Part shown: positions 12,375-19,206 of the stretch, one piece after another
Layout: every line of letters starts with the position of its first letter
Numbering within the stretch: position 1 is the stretch's first letter
NCBI GenBank assembly: GCA_025966335.1
Contig: JAICRS010000023.1
Span: 1-19,206 of the forward strand
DNA: 19,206 nt
DNA from: Nocardioidaceae bacterium
GTDB lineage: Bacteria; Actinomycetota; Actinomycetes; Propionibacteriales; Nocardioidaceae
Reading direction: 5' to 3'
Notes under the pieces: generated by a model
Database searches by the model: none
Seen by the model: only the letters and a program-made list of their open reading frames with translations
Told to the model about the DNA's origin: nothing
Program-made: the position numbers and the translations under genes

Positions 12375-14186
12375 TCAGCTCCCGGTCGAGGCCAGCACCT
12401 GCTCCCAGGTGACGTGCAGCGGCTCGGTGTCGGCGGCGGCGGACAGCACGGCGAGCGCCCGGCGCAGCGCGGGGCCCTCCAGCTCCGGACCGAACCGGTC
12501 CACCACGAGGAACGCCCGCGGCCTGCTCAGCCCGCCGAGCAGCTCGCGCACCCAGTCCTGCAGCTCCCGGAGGCTGGCCGAGTCGGACGGTGCGCCGGGG
12601 TCGAGTACGACGGCCGCGGCCACCGATCTTCCCAGCCGGGGGTCGGTGCGCTCGAAGACCTCCGCCTCGGCCACGAACGGTTGGTCGAGCAGCACGTCGC
12701 GGACCTCGTTGAGGGAGACCAGCTGGCCGGAGACCGAGACCACTTCGTCGACCCGGCCCAGGAAGTCGACGCCCCCGGTCTCGTTGCGACGGGCCAGGTC
12801 GCCGGTGGCGTAGTGGCCCGGGTGCCTGGTCCAGTGCGCCGCCGTGGGGTTGTCGTCGTGGGCGTTGACGCCGCGCATCGTGCCCGCCCACGGTCGCAGC
12901 ATCACCCACTCGCCGGCGACGCCGTCCTCGACCGGCTTGCCGCTCTCGTCGAGGATCGCGAACCCGGGTGCGGGCAGCCGGTCGGGGTGCGCGGGCCGGT
13001 CGAACGTGACGATGCCTCCGAGCTGGACCTGACCCCATCCGTCGGCGACGGTGACCTGGTCGCCGAGCACCGATCCGAGCCAGGTGCGCAGCTCGGGGTC
13101 GAGGCGCTCGCCGAGGGTGGTCATCCGCCGCAGTGAGGCCGTGCTGCCCGCGGGCGCGGTCAACGACCAGCCGCGGAGCGCGCGGACGATCGAGGGCGAG
13201 GTGATCAGCGAGGAGACCTGGTAGCGCTCGACCATCTGCCAGGTGCGCGCCGGGTCCGGGATGTCCAGCGTGCCTTCGTACATCACGGCGCTCGCCCCGG
13301 CCAGCAGCGGGCCGAAGACACCATGGGCCTGCGCCCCGAGCCAGGAGACGTCACCGGCGCACCAGTAGACGTCACCGGCGGCCAGCCCGTGCCGGTGGAT
13401 CGCGAGCGACTCGACCGCGAGGTTCGCCGTCCCGTGGCGCACCGCGACCGGGCGAGCACGCCGGTTCGCCAGGTTCACGGTGACGGCGGGATGGGCGGCG
13501 GGTACGTCGGCCGGGGTGTCCTCTCCGGACCCGGTCGCGAGCAGCTCGTCGTACCAGCGGTCGCCGGCGAACCACTCGACCTGGACGCCGGTCCGCCGGA
13601 CCACGACGGTGTGCTGGACGCCGCTGGTCGCCTCGAGGGCGTCGTCGGCGCGCGCCTTCAGGGGCAGGATCGCCCCGCGGCGCCAGCCGCCGTCCTGGGT
13701 GAACAGGATGCGTGGGCCGAAGTCGTCGAGCCGGACGGCCAGCGCCTCGACCGGAAGCGCCATCGGGATCACGGTGTACTCGGCGCCGAGGCGGGTGCAC
13801 GCGAGCATCGCGACCACCGTCTCGGGGAGCCAGCCCAGGTGCAGCGCCACCCGGTCGCCGACGCCGATGCCGAGCCCGCGGAGCGCGGCGGTGAGCCGCT
13901 CGACCTCGGCATGCAGCTCCGCGTAGGTCAGCCGGCGGCGGTCGCCCGGCTCGCCCTCCCAGAGCACGGCAGCCTTGTCGGCGTGCTGCGCGAGATGCCG
14001 GTCGGTGCAGTTCACCGACAGGTTCAGCGTGCCCTCGACGAACCAGTCGTCGTAGGGCGGGGCGGCCCGGAACAGCTCGGCGTACGGCGTGGACCACTGG
14101 AGCTCGTCAGCCACAGCTTGCCACCGCTCGAGGTCAGCGCGCGACCGCTCGAGGTCGGCGTGCAACGCAGGATCCGGTTCAGCCAT
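12375..14186 (-). CDS. Acetyl-CoA-synthetase-like protein lacking the P-loop and catalytic lysine (probable pseudoenzyme)
   Basis: This 603-residue protein aligns with acetyl/propionyl-CoA synthetases along its length. An ACAS-type N-terminus is followed by LTYAELHAEVERLTAALRGLGIGVGDRV. The conserved YWCAGDVSWLGAQAH and VFGPLLAGASAVMYEG segment lies at 274-304. The A7 TGD lies at 461-463 and the A8 hinge GRVDEVVSVSGQLVSLNEV at 477-495. The ATP-binding A3 loop (TSGSTGKPKG in the family) is replaced by LANRRARPVA at 239-248. The A5 motif WWQTETG is replaced by GWGQVQLGG at 383-391. The A10 region KTRSGKIMRR is replaced by a stretch ending ELEGPALRR (568-576), with Pro572 where the catalytic Lys should be. 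The reading frame is intact. Loss of these residues should abolish adenylation, so a binding or regulatory role is inferred. It overlaps the upstream IclR gene by eight bases. Confidence 0.85.
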   Translation of the reverse strand: MAEPDPALHADLERSRADLERWQAVADELQWSTPYAELFRAAPPYDDWFVEGTLNLSVNCTDRHLAQHADKAAVLWEGEPGDRRRLTYAELHAEVERLTAALRGLGIGVGDRVALHLGWLPETVVAMLACTRLGAEYTVIPMALPVEALAVRLDDFGPRILFTQDGGWRRGAILPLKARADDALEATSGVQHTVVVRRTGVQVEWFAGDRWYDELLATGSGEDTPADVPAAHPAVTVNLANRRARPVAVRHGTANLAVESLAIHRHGLAAGDVYWCAGDVSWLGAQAHGVFGPLLAGASAVMYEGTLDIPDPARTWQMVERYQVSSLITSPSIVRALRGWSLTAPAGSTASLRRMTTLGERLDPELRTWLGSVLGDQVTVADGWGQVQLGGIVTFDRPAHPDRLPAPGFAILDESGKPVEDGVAGEWVMLRPWAGTMRGVNAHDDNPTAAHWTRHPGHYATGDLARRNETGGVDFLGRVDEVVSVSGQLVSLNEVRDVLLDQPFVAEAEVFERTDPRLGRSVAAAVVLDPGAPSDSASLRELQDWVRELLGGLSRPRAFLVVDRFGPELEGPALRRALAVLSAAADTEPLHVTWEQVLASTGS

Positions 14187-14925
14187 GACCGAGCGTCCTC
14201 CCGGCGGCCGTGGCCGCCCGGGCCAGGTGCGCGGCCATCTCCTGGACCCGGTCCGGTGCCACGTCGCGGCCCACCGAGGCGGCCAGCGCGGCGACGGGGG
14301 TCCCGGAGGCGTCGAGGACCGGGACCGCCACCTCCCCGGCGGCGCCCATGCCGACCTCGGGGGAGAGGAGGTGCGTGGCCTCGGCCCAGGCCTGGCGCAC
14401 GTTCTCGGGGGTGTCGTCGAGCGTTCCGGAGTAGGCCTGGAGGGACTCGGCCCAGATGTCGTCGGACGCGCGGGCGGCGAGCAGCCGCCCGGATGCCGTG
14501 GCCAGCGCGTCGGTCACCCGGTGGCTGTCGCGGTAGGGGCCGCCGTCGGCCGCGTCGACGCGGTCCACGTAGACCGTCGTCGTCCGGACCAGCACCGAGA
14601 CGTGGATGGTGGCGCCCAGGCTGTCACGCAGGGAGACCAGGTAGGGCGACAGCGCGCCGAGGATCGGCAGTCGGCCGAGGTAGCGCTGGGAGAGCCGGGC
14701 GACCTCCGGGCCGAGGCTGTAGCGCGAGGACCCCGGGTCCTGCTCGACGAGGTCCGCCAGCACGAGCGAGCGGAGCAGCCGGTGCACGGTGGGCACGGAC
14801 AGCCCGGACCGCTCGGCGAGGTCCGTCAGCTGCTGGTACGCCGGCCCGTCGGTGAGCAGGTCGAGCAGCAGCACGGCGTTGCGGACGGTCCCGAGCGTGC
14901 CGCGTGGTTCGGTCGCCTCGGCCAC
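14179..14925 (-). CDS. IclR family transcriptional regulator
   Basis: This 248-residue protein has the standard IclR plan. The N-terminal winged helix (about 12-75) shows VRNAVLLLDLLTDGP, LTDLAERSGLSVPTVHRLLRSL and DLVEQDPGSSRYSLG. The C-terminal effector-binding GAF-like domain (about 85-245) includes VSLRDSLGATIHVSVLVRTTTVYVDRV and ALATASGRLLAA. It begins at GTG 14925, with a GGGGG Shine-Dalgarno about six bases upstream. It overlaps the synthetase-like gene by eight bases and is divergent from the transporter operon. Palindromic sites in the 165-base gap suit control of both directions. IclR proteins commonly sense acids or CoA-linked metabolites; the ligand here is not deducible. Confidence 0.92.
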   Translation of the reverse strand: MAEATEPRGTLGTVRNAVLLLDLLTDGPAYQQLTDLAERSGLSVPTVHRLLRSLVLADLVEQDPGSSRYSLGPEVARLSQRYLGRLPILGALSPYLVSLRDSLGATIHVSVLVRTTTVYVDRVDAADGGPYRDSHRVTDALATASGRLLAARASDDIWAESLQAYSGTLDDTPENVRQAWAEATHLLSPEVGMGAAGEVAVPVLDASGTPVAALAASVGRDVAPDRVQEMAAHLARAATAAGRTLGHG

Positions 14926-14961
14926 GACACCCCCTTCGCTGACGACGCACTGCAGATACTG

Positions 14962-14972
14962 TTCCGGATAGT
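14962..14972. promoter_or_regulatory. Second, degenerate copy of the IclR-type half site
   Basis: TTCCGGATAGT differs by one base from TTCCAGATAGT at 15024-15034, inside the main palindrome 62 bases away. It also lies within an imperfect inverted repeat with arms ACTGTTCC (14958-14965) and GGACAGT (14981-14987). It could be an auxiliary operator nearer to the iclR promoter. Confidence 0.4.
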
Positions 14973-15017
14973 TAGCGGTTGGACAGTAACACTGCGATCA
15001 CCTTTACGAATAGATGC

Positions 15018-15047
15018 TTGCGTTTCCAGATAGTGGAAATGTACGGT
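15018..15047 (+). promoter_or_regulatory. Promoter of the transporter operon
   Basis: TTGCGT (15018-15023) and TACGGT (15042-15047) are separated by 18 bases. Transcription would start about 15054, leaving a leader of about 37 bases with a strong Shine-Dalgarno. The spacer is occupied by the TTTCCA/TGGAAA palindrome. Confidence 0.45.
15023..15039. promoter_or_regulatory. Candidate IclR operator TTTCCA-N5-TGGAAA
   Basis: TTTCCA (15023-15028), GATAG (15029-15033) and TGGAAA (15034-15039) form a perfect 6-bp inverted repeat. The arms are the same hexamers, in opposite order, as those in the E. coli IclR consensus (TGGAAATNATTTCCA, from memory). It lies between the predicted -35 and -10 of the transporter operon. 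Binding there should block RNA polymerase. Confidence 0.55.
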
Positions 15048-15076
15048 CACCACAGGGACGTGCCGCCGATCACACC

Positions 15077-15084
15077 AGGAGGTG
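15077..15084 (+). promoter_or_regulatory. Shine-Dalgarno fixing a TTG start
   Basis: AGGAGGTG is fully complementary to the 16S rRNA anti-Shine-Dalgarno. It lies six bases before TTG 15091. The in-frame GTG at 15082 is inside this element and cannot use it, so TTG 15091 is the preferred start. Confidence 0.65.
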
Positions 15085-15090
15085 CCCGGG

Positions 15091-15936
15091 TTGTTGACCA
15101 GGGCCTACCGCTTCCCGCTGAACTCCAGCCTCGTGCCGGCCGGGGAACCGCTGCTGGAGATCCGTGATGTCTCGCTCCGCTTCGGCGGCATCCGGGCGCT
15201 CAGCGACATCTCGTTCACCGTCCGGCAGGGTCACGTGCATGCGGTGATCGGGCCGAACGGCGCCGGGAAGTCCAGCCTGCTGAACTGCACCAGCGGTCTC
15301 TACCGGCCGCAGGAGGGGCAGATCCTGCTGCACAAGCGGGACGAGAACGGCAAGGAGTCGACGCACGACCTGGCCCGGTCCCGGCCGCACCGCATCGCCC
15401 GACTCGGCGTCGCCCGCTCCTTCCAGAACATCGAGCTCTTCGGGCACCTGACCGTGCTCGAGAACCTCATGCTCGGCCGGCACATCCACATGAACCACCG
15501 GCTGCTCACGTCGATGGTGTGGTTCGGCCCGGCCCGCAAGCAGGAGGTCCGGCACCGTGAGTTCGTGGAGGAGGTGATCGACCTGCTGCAGCTGCAGGCG
15601 TACCGCCACCACCACGTGGGCGCGCTCGCCTACGGCATCCAGAAACGCGTGGAGCTCGGCCGCGCCCTCTGCGTCGAGCCGGCGCTGCTGCTCCTCGACG
15701 AGCCGATGGCCGGCATGAACGCCGAGGAGAAGGAGGACATGGCCCGCTACATCCTCGACGTGCACGAGCTCAGGAAAGTCACCGTGATGCTGATCGAGCA
15801 CGACATGAACGTGGTCATGGACATCTCCAACCGGGTCAGCGTGCTCGACTTCGGCAAGCTGATCGGGGACGGCACGCCCGACGAGATCCGCAGCAACCAG
15901 GCAGTGGTCGAGGCGTACCTGGGAGCCGACGCATGA
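15091..15936 (+). CDS. Branched-chain amino acid-type ABC transporter ATP-binding protein (LivG-like)
   Basis: This 281-residue ATPase shows Walker A GPNGAGKSS (54-62), the Q-loop Gln112 (FQNIELF), Walker B LLLLDEP (199-205) and the switch His237 (IEHDM). The ABC signature is LAYGIQKRVELGRAL (179-193), the LSYGxQ-like variant common in LivG/LivF. The terminal GDGTPDEIRSNQAVVEAYLG is typical of LivG. It would energise uptake through LivH and LivM encoded downstream. In this arrangement the substrate is often an organic or aromatic acid rather than an amino acid. The ATGA overlap with the acyl-CoA ligase shows a tight operon. The first 20 residues are an extra tail before the usual LLEIRDVSLRFGG. 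Confidence 0.92.
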   Translation: MLTRAYRFPLNSSLVPAGEPLLEIRDVSLRFGGIRALSDISFTVRQGHVHAVIGPNGAGKSSLLNCTSGLYRPQEGQILLHKRDENGKESTHDLARSRPHRIARLGVARSFQNIELFGHLTVLENLMLGRHIHMNHRLLTSMVWFGPARKQEVRHREFVEEVIDLLQLQAYRHHHVGALAYGIQKRVELGRALCVEPALLLLDEPMAGMNAEEKEDMARYILDVHELRKVTVMLIEHDMNVVMDISNRVSVLDFGKLIGDGTPDEIRSNQAVVEAYLGADA

Positions 15937-17924
15937 GCGACGTGATGACCGGGGAGCGGCCCGCCACCCGCCACGCCCAGCACAGCGCCGAGAAGACCTT
16001 CCCTCGCCTGCTCGCTGAGCGCGCCGCCGAGCGACCCAAGGGCATTGCCCTGCAGGAGAAGCTCTACGGGATCTGGCAGCCGATCACCTGGCGGGAGTAC
16101 GCCGACCGGGTGCGTGACTTCGGCCACGGCCTCGCGTCCCTGGGGGTCACCCGCGGCGACATCGTCGCCGTGCTGGGCGACAACCGGCCCGAATGGCTGA
16201 TCGCGGAGGTGGCCGCACAGTCCCTCGGCGCGGCGGTGGTCGGGATCTACCCGACCAGCCTCGACGAGGAGATCGTGCACATCCTCACCGTTGCCGGCGC
16301 CAAGGTGGTCGTGGCCGAGGACCAGGAGCAGGTCGACAAGCTGATCCGGGTCAAGCCGATGGTGCCGGGCCTGCAGACCGTCGTCTACTACGACCCGCAC
16401 GGTCTGGAGACCTACTCCCTGTCCTGGCTGCTGGAGTTCTCCACGATCGAGGAGCAGGGCCGCAGCTGGGCGGAGCCGCGGCAGGGCTGGTTCGACGAGG
16501 AGGTGGCAAAGGGGCAGCCCGACGACATCGCGGTCGTCTGCACCACCTCCGGAACCACCTCCCGGCCGAAGCTCGGACAGCTGACCCACCGCAACCTGCT
16601 GTCGATGGCCGACAACCTGACCTCGATCGACCCGTTGGGTCCCAAGGACCGCTTCGTCTCGTTCCTGCCGCTGGCCTGGATCGGGGAGCAGATGATCGCG
16701 GTCGCCTGCGGCCTGTCGCGCGGGATGACGCTCTCCTTCCCGGAGGACGCGTCGACCCAACGCAGCGACATGCGCGACATCGGCCCGCACGTGATGTTCA
16801 GCCCTCCACGGATCTGGGAGTCGATGCTCTCGGAGGTGCAGGTCCGCATCGACGAGGCCGGATGGCTCAAGCGCAAGATCTTCGGCGTCGGCTACGACAT
16901 CGGTGACCGGGTGGCCGAGCGGCGGGTCCGCGGTAAGCGCATCGGAGTCGGCTCACGGCTGCTCGCGAAGATCGCCGACTGGGTCGCCCTGCGGCCGGTC
17001 CGCGACCAGCTCGGACTGACCCGGATCCGCCGCTGCTACACCGGCGGTGCGCCCCTCGGGCCGGACGTGTTCCGGTTCTTCCACGCGATCGGGGTCAACC
17101 TCAAGCAGATCTACGGCCAGACCGAGATCTGCGGCATCGCGGTCGTCCACCACGACGACGACGTCCGGTTCCACACCGTCGGCGTGCCGATCCCCGAGAC
17201 CGAGATGAAGATCAGTGAAGCCGGCGAGATCCTGCTGCGCTCTCCGTCGGTGTTCGGCGGCTACGTCGGCAACGAGGAAGCCACGGCGGAGGCGATCGAC
17301 GCGGACGGATGGCTGCACACCGGCGACGCCGGCTACCTCGACGACGGGCACCTCGTCGTCATCGACCGGGCCAAGGACGTGCTCACCTCCGCCGACGGCA
17401 CCCGCTTCTCCAGTGCGTTCATCGAGAACAAGCTGAAGTTCTCGCCGTACGTCGAGGAAGCGGTCGTCTTCGGCACCGACGAGATCACCGCCATGATCAC
17501 GATCGACGCGATGACCGTCGGCTCGTGGGCCGAGAACGAGCACCTGTCCTACACCACCTACACCGACCTGGCCGCCAAGCCGGAGGTGTACGACCTGGTC
17601 ATCGACGAGGTGCACCGCGCCAACACCGACCTGCCCGACAGCATCAAGGTCCGTCGGTTCCTGCTGTTGTTCAAGCAGCTCGACCCCGACGACGACGAGA
17701 TCACCCGCACCCGGAAGGTGCGCCGCAACGTGATCGCCGAGCGCTACGCCGACCTGATCGCTGCCCTGGAACGCGGCGAGGAGTCGGTCAGCATCACCAA
17801 CACGGTCACCTACCAGGACGGGACGTCGGTGAAGCGAACGATCAACCTGAAAATTCGCGACCTCGAGGGCTACGAGCCGCCCAGGCACAAGAAGCAGCGT
17901 CCCGTGTGGAGTGGCCGCCGATGA
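15933..17924 (+). CDS. Transporter-linked acyl-CoA synthetase (long-chain fatty-acid--CoA ligase-like)
   Basis: This 663-residue ANL enzyme has all the expected catalytic motifs. The A3 loop is TSGTTSRPKLGQLTH (205-219), A5 is YGQTE (394-398), A7 is HTGD (462-465), the A8 hinge is DRAKDVL (478-484) and the catalytic Lys595 lies in TRTRKVRR. The A3 loop departs from the usual TSGTTGxPKG at two glycines (Ser210, Leu214) but keeps the lysine; this looks like a feature of the group encoded inside liv-type operons. A C-terminal extension of about 50 residues (612-663) ends in a basic tail. It would convert an imported carboxylic acid to its CoA thioester and so trap it in the cell. It overlaps both neighbours by four bases. 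The substrate is not known; long-chain, phenylalkyl and aromatic acids are all possible. Confidence 0.9.
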   Translation: MSDVMTGERPATRHAQHSAEKTFPRLLAERAAERPKGIALQEKLYGIWQPITWREYADRVRDFGHGLASLGVTRGDIVAVLGDNRPEWLIAEVAAQSLGAAVVGIYPTSLDEEIVHILTVAGAKVVVAEDQEQVDKLIRVKPMVPGLQTVVYYDPHGLETYSLSWLLEFSTIEEQGRSWAEPRQGWFDEEVAKGQPDDIAVVCTTSGTTSRPKLGQLTHRNLLSMADNLTSIDPLGPKDRFVSFLPLAWIGEQMIAVACGLSRGMTLSFPEDASTQRSDMRDIGPHVMFSPPRIWESMLSEVQVRIDEAGWLKRKIFGVGYDIGDRVAERRVRGKRIGVGSRLLAKIADWVALRPVRDQLGLTRIRRCYTGGAPLGPDVFRFFHAIGVNLKQIYGQTEICGIAVVHHDDDVRFHTVGVPIPETEMKISEAGEILLRSPSVFGGYVGNEEATAEAIDADGWLHTGDAGYLDDGHLVVIDRAKDVLTSADGTRFSSAFIENKLKFSPYVEEAVVFGTDEITAMITIDAMTVGSWAENEHLSYTTYTDLAAKPEVYDLVIDEVHRANTDLPDSIKVRRFLLLFKQLDPDDDEITRTRKVRRNVIAERYADLIAALERGEESVSITNTVTYQDGTSVKRTINLKIRDLEGYEPPRHKKQRPVWSGRR

Positions 17925-18796
17925 ACACCTTCCTGAACCTGACCGTCTACGGCCTCTCCGACGGGGCGATCCTGGCACTGGCGGCCCTCGGCTTCGTGCT
18001 GATCTACAAGGCCACCGGCGTGATCAACTTCGCCCAGGGCGAGTTCCTGCTGATCGGTGCCTACACGCTCTACGCCGCGTTCGTGGTCTTCCAGCTGCCG
18101 ATGGTGCTCGCGGTGGTGGTCGGCGTCGCCTTCGCGATCCTGATGGGTGTGGTCATCGAGCGGCTCGTGCTGCGCCCGCTGGTCGGGGAGAACGCGATCA
18201 GCGTGATCATGGTGACCATCGGGCTCGCGGCGCTGCTGCGTGCGGTGGTCCAGCTGATCTTCGGCACCCGCCCGGTGCCGCAGCCCCCGCTGCTGCCCCG
18301 CACCCCGATCGAGCTGCTCCCGGGCACCTCGGTCCCGCTCAACCGGATCCTGGTGATCCTGATCGCCGCGGCCGTCCTGGCGGCGTTCACGGTCTTCTTC
18401 CGCCGCAGCCGGCACGGGATCGCGATGCGCGCGGTGGCCGACGACCAGCAGGCGGCGCTCACGATGGGCATCTCGGTGCGCCGGATCTTCGCGATGGCCT
18501 GGGCGCTGGCCGCGCTCAGCGCGCTGGTCGGCGGGATCCTGCTCGGCGACGTCACCGAGGTCAGCGGCAGGCTGGCCACGTTCGGGCTCTACGTCTTCCC
18601 GGTGGTGATCCTCGGCGGCCTCGACTCGGTCCCGGGAACCATCGTCGGCGGGCTGACCATCGGCCTCACCACCCAGTACGTCAGTGGCTACGCGGACCCA
18701 GGGTTGTCCCAGATCGCGCCGTACCTGCTGCTGATCGCGATCCTGCTGGTCCGCCCCTACGGTCTCTTCGGTGAGACCCGGATCGAGAGGGTCTGA
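17921..18796 (+). CDS. Branched-chain amino acid-type ABC transporter permease (LivH-like)
   Basis: This 291-residue integral membrane protein has about eight hydrophobic segments. LivH-family signatures are visible: LSDGAILALAALGFVLIYKATGVINFAQGEFLLIGAY near the N-terminus, the cytoplasmic coupling loop with RRSRHGIAMRAVADDQQAALTMGI, and GGLDSVPGTIVGGLTIGLTTQY near the C-terminus, followed by VRPYGLFG. The ATG overlaps the ligase stop (ATGA). The LivM gene begins one base after its stop. It forms the permease heterodimer with LivM in the cytoplasmic membrane. Confidence 0.93.
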   Translation: MNTFLNLTVYGLSDGAILALAALGFVLIYKATGVINFAQGEFLLIGAYTLYAAFVVFQLPMVLAVVVGVAFAILMGVVIERLVLRPLVGENAISVIMVTIGLAALLRAVVQLIFGTRPVPQPPLLPRTPIELLPGTSVPLNRILVILIAAAVLAAFTVFFRRSRHGIAMRAVADDQQAALTMGISVRRIFAMAWALAALSALVGGILLGDVTEVSGRLATFGLYVFPVVILGGLDSVPGTIVGGLTIGLTTQYVSGYADPGLSQIAPYLLLIAILLVRPYGLFGETRIERV

Positions 18797-18797
18797 C

Positions 18798-19206
18798 ATG
18801 GCGGCAACCGCCACCGGCATCTACCACCGCAGCTACCGGCGGGACCTGGCGCTGCGCCACACGCGGGCGGAGTACTTCCGGGTCGCCCTGCTCATCGTGG
18901 CCATGATCGCGGCGCCCTACATGATCGACAACTACTGGCTCTCGATCGTGAACACGATCCTGATCGCGGTGATCGGTGCGGTCGGGCTGAACATCCTGGT
19001 CGGCTTCACCGGGCAGATCTCCCTCGGACAGGGCGGCTTCCTCGCCGTGGGGGCCTTCACCTCGGCCCTGCTCTACCAGCGTGCGGACCTGCCGGCGCCG
19101 ATCAGCATCGCCTGTGCGGTGATCGTCACCGCGGCCGCCGGCGCACTCTTCGGTCTGCCCGCGCTGCGGCTGAAGGGCCTCTACCTGGCGATCGCCACCC
19201 TGGCCA
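18798..19206 (+). CDS. Branched-chain amino acid-type ABC transporter permease (LivM-like), 5' part
   Basis: The first 136 residues of a LivM-type permease are present; the gene runs off the window. A basic cytosolic N-terminus (YHRSYRRDLALRHTRAEYFR) precedes membrane segments ALLIVAMIAAPYMI and ILIAVIGAVGLNILVGF. The LivM hallmark TGQISLGQGGFLAVGAF follows, and later LPALRLKGLYLAIATLA. The start ATG lies one base after the livH stop. A substrate-binding protein and a second ATPase (LivF) are expected further downstream. Confidence 0.92.
   Translation, partial: MAATATGIYHRSYRRDLALRHTRAEYFRVALLIVAMIAAPYMIDNYWLSIVNTILIAVIGAVGLNILVGFTGQISLGQGGFLAVGAFTSALLYQRADLPAPISIACAVIVTAAAGALFGLPALRLKGLYLAIATLA

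Noticed and set aside
12375..14186. Calling this gene a functional acetoacetyl-CoA or acetyl-CoA synthetase
   Set aside because: The scaffold fits, but the P-loop, A5 motif and catalytic lysine are absent, so an active enzyme cannot be supported.
15082..15090. GTG 15082 as start of the LivG-like gene
   Set aside because: The GTG is part of the AGGAGGTG Shine-Dalgarno itself, which is well placed for TTG 15091.

Overview
The window is about 19 kb of very GC-rich chromosomal DNA. It has strong third-position GC, many GTG/TTG starts, ATGA/GTGA stop-start overlaps, several likely leaderless promoters and a hemW, hrcA, dnaJ, rsmE, HIT gene order. This points to a high-GC actinobacterium. The mixture of families (DUF3097, DUF4870, DUF1707, SigE-type sigma factor with a GerMN partner) fits a Nocardioides-like member of the Propionibacteriales, but the genus is an inference.

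Layout. (1) 2-454: the 3' end of a FadD15-type long-chain acyl-CoA synthetase, then hemW (479-1705). (2) 1731-3157, minus: a DUF4870 membrane protein and a DUF3097 protein whose middle resembles a TOPRIM domain. (3) 3259-4304, plus: a PadR-type regulator with a clear promoter/operator, co-transcribed with a DUF1707 membrane protein. (4) 4312-5247, minus: a metallo-beta-lactamase-fold hydrolase. (5) 5296-8333, plus: CIRCE-controlled hrcA, dnaJ (DnaJ2 type) and rsmE, tightly packed. (6) 8357-8517: a symmetrical array of degenerate 22-bp repeats, three units in one orientation facing three or four in the other. (7) 8512-9558, minus: an AlkZ-like (HTH_42) DNA glycosylase candidate with a QxQ motif, with a 52-nt palindrome at 9571-9622 lying against its promoter. 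(8) 9624-11212, minus: an ECF/SigE-type sigma factor overlapping a one-pass membrane GerMN-Gmad2 protein, probably a sigma/partner pair. (9) 11381-12365, plus: a HIT-family protein and a peroxidase-related (AhpD-like) protein. (10) 12375-14925, minus: an IclR regulator overlapping an acetyl-CoA-synthetase-like protein that has lost the ATP-binding loop and the catalytic lysine. (11) 15018-19206, plus: a branched-chain-amino-acid-type ABC transporter operon (ATPase, acyl-CoA ligase, LivH, start of LivM) running off the window.

How the parts fit. Regions 1, 5 and 9 are core housekeeping: heme trafficking, heat-shock control and chaperone, rRNA methylation, HIT hydrolase. Regions 6-8 lie between rsmE and the HIT gene, which often sit close together in actinobacteria, so these look like an accessory insertion. 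Regions 10 and 11 form a divergent regulon. A palindrome TTTCCA-N5-TGGAAA lies between the predicted -35 and -10 of the transporter operon, the classical place for a repressor of the IclR type. The transporter plus a dedicated acyl-CoA ligase suggests uptake and CoA-activation of an organic acid. The pseudoenzyme-like synthetase made with the IclR regulator is the most unusual gene here and could act as a ligand sensor or partner rather than as a ligase. No tRNA, rRNA, CRISPR array, insertion sequence or phage gene was seen. No stretch over 300 bases lacks a gene.
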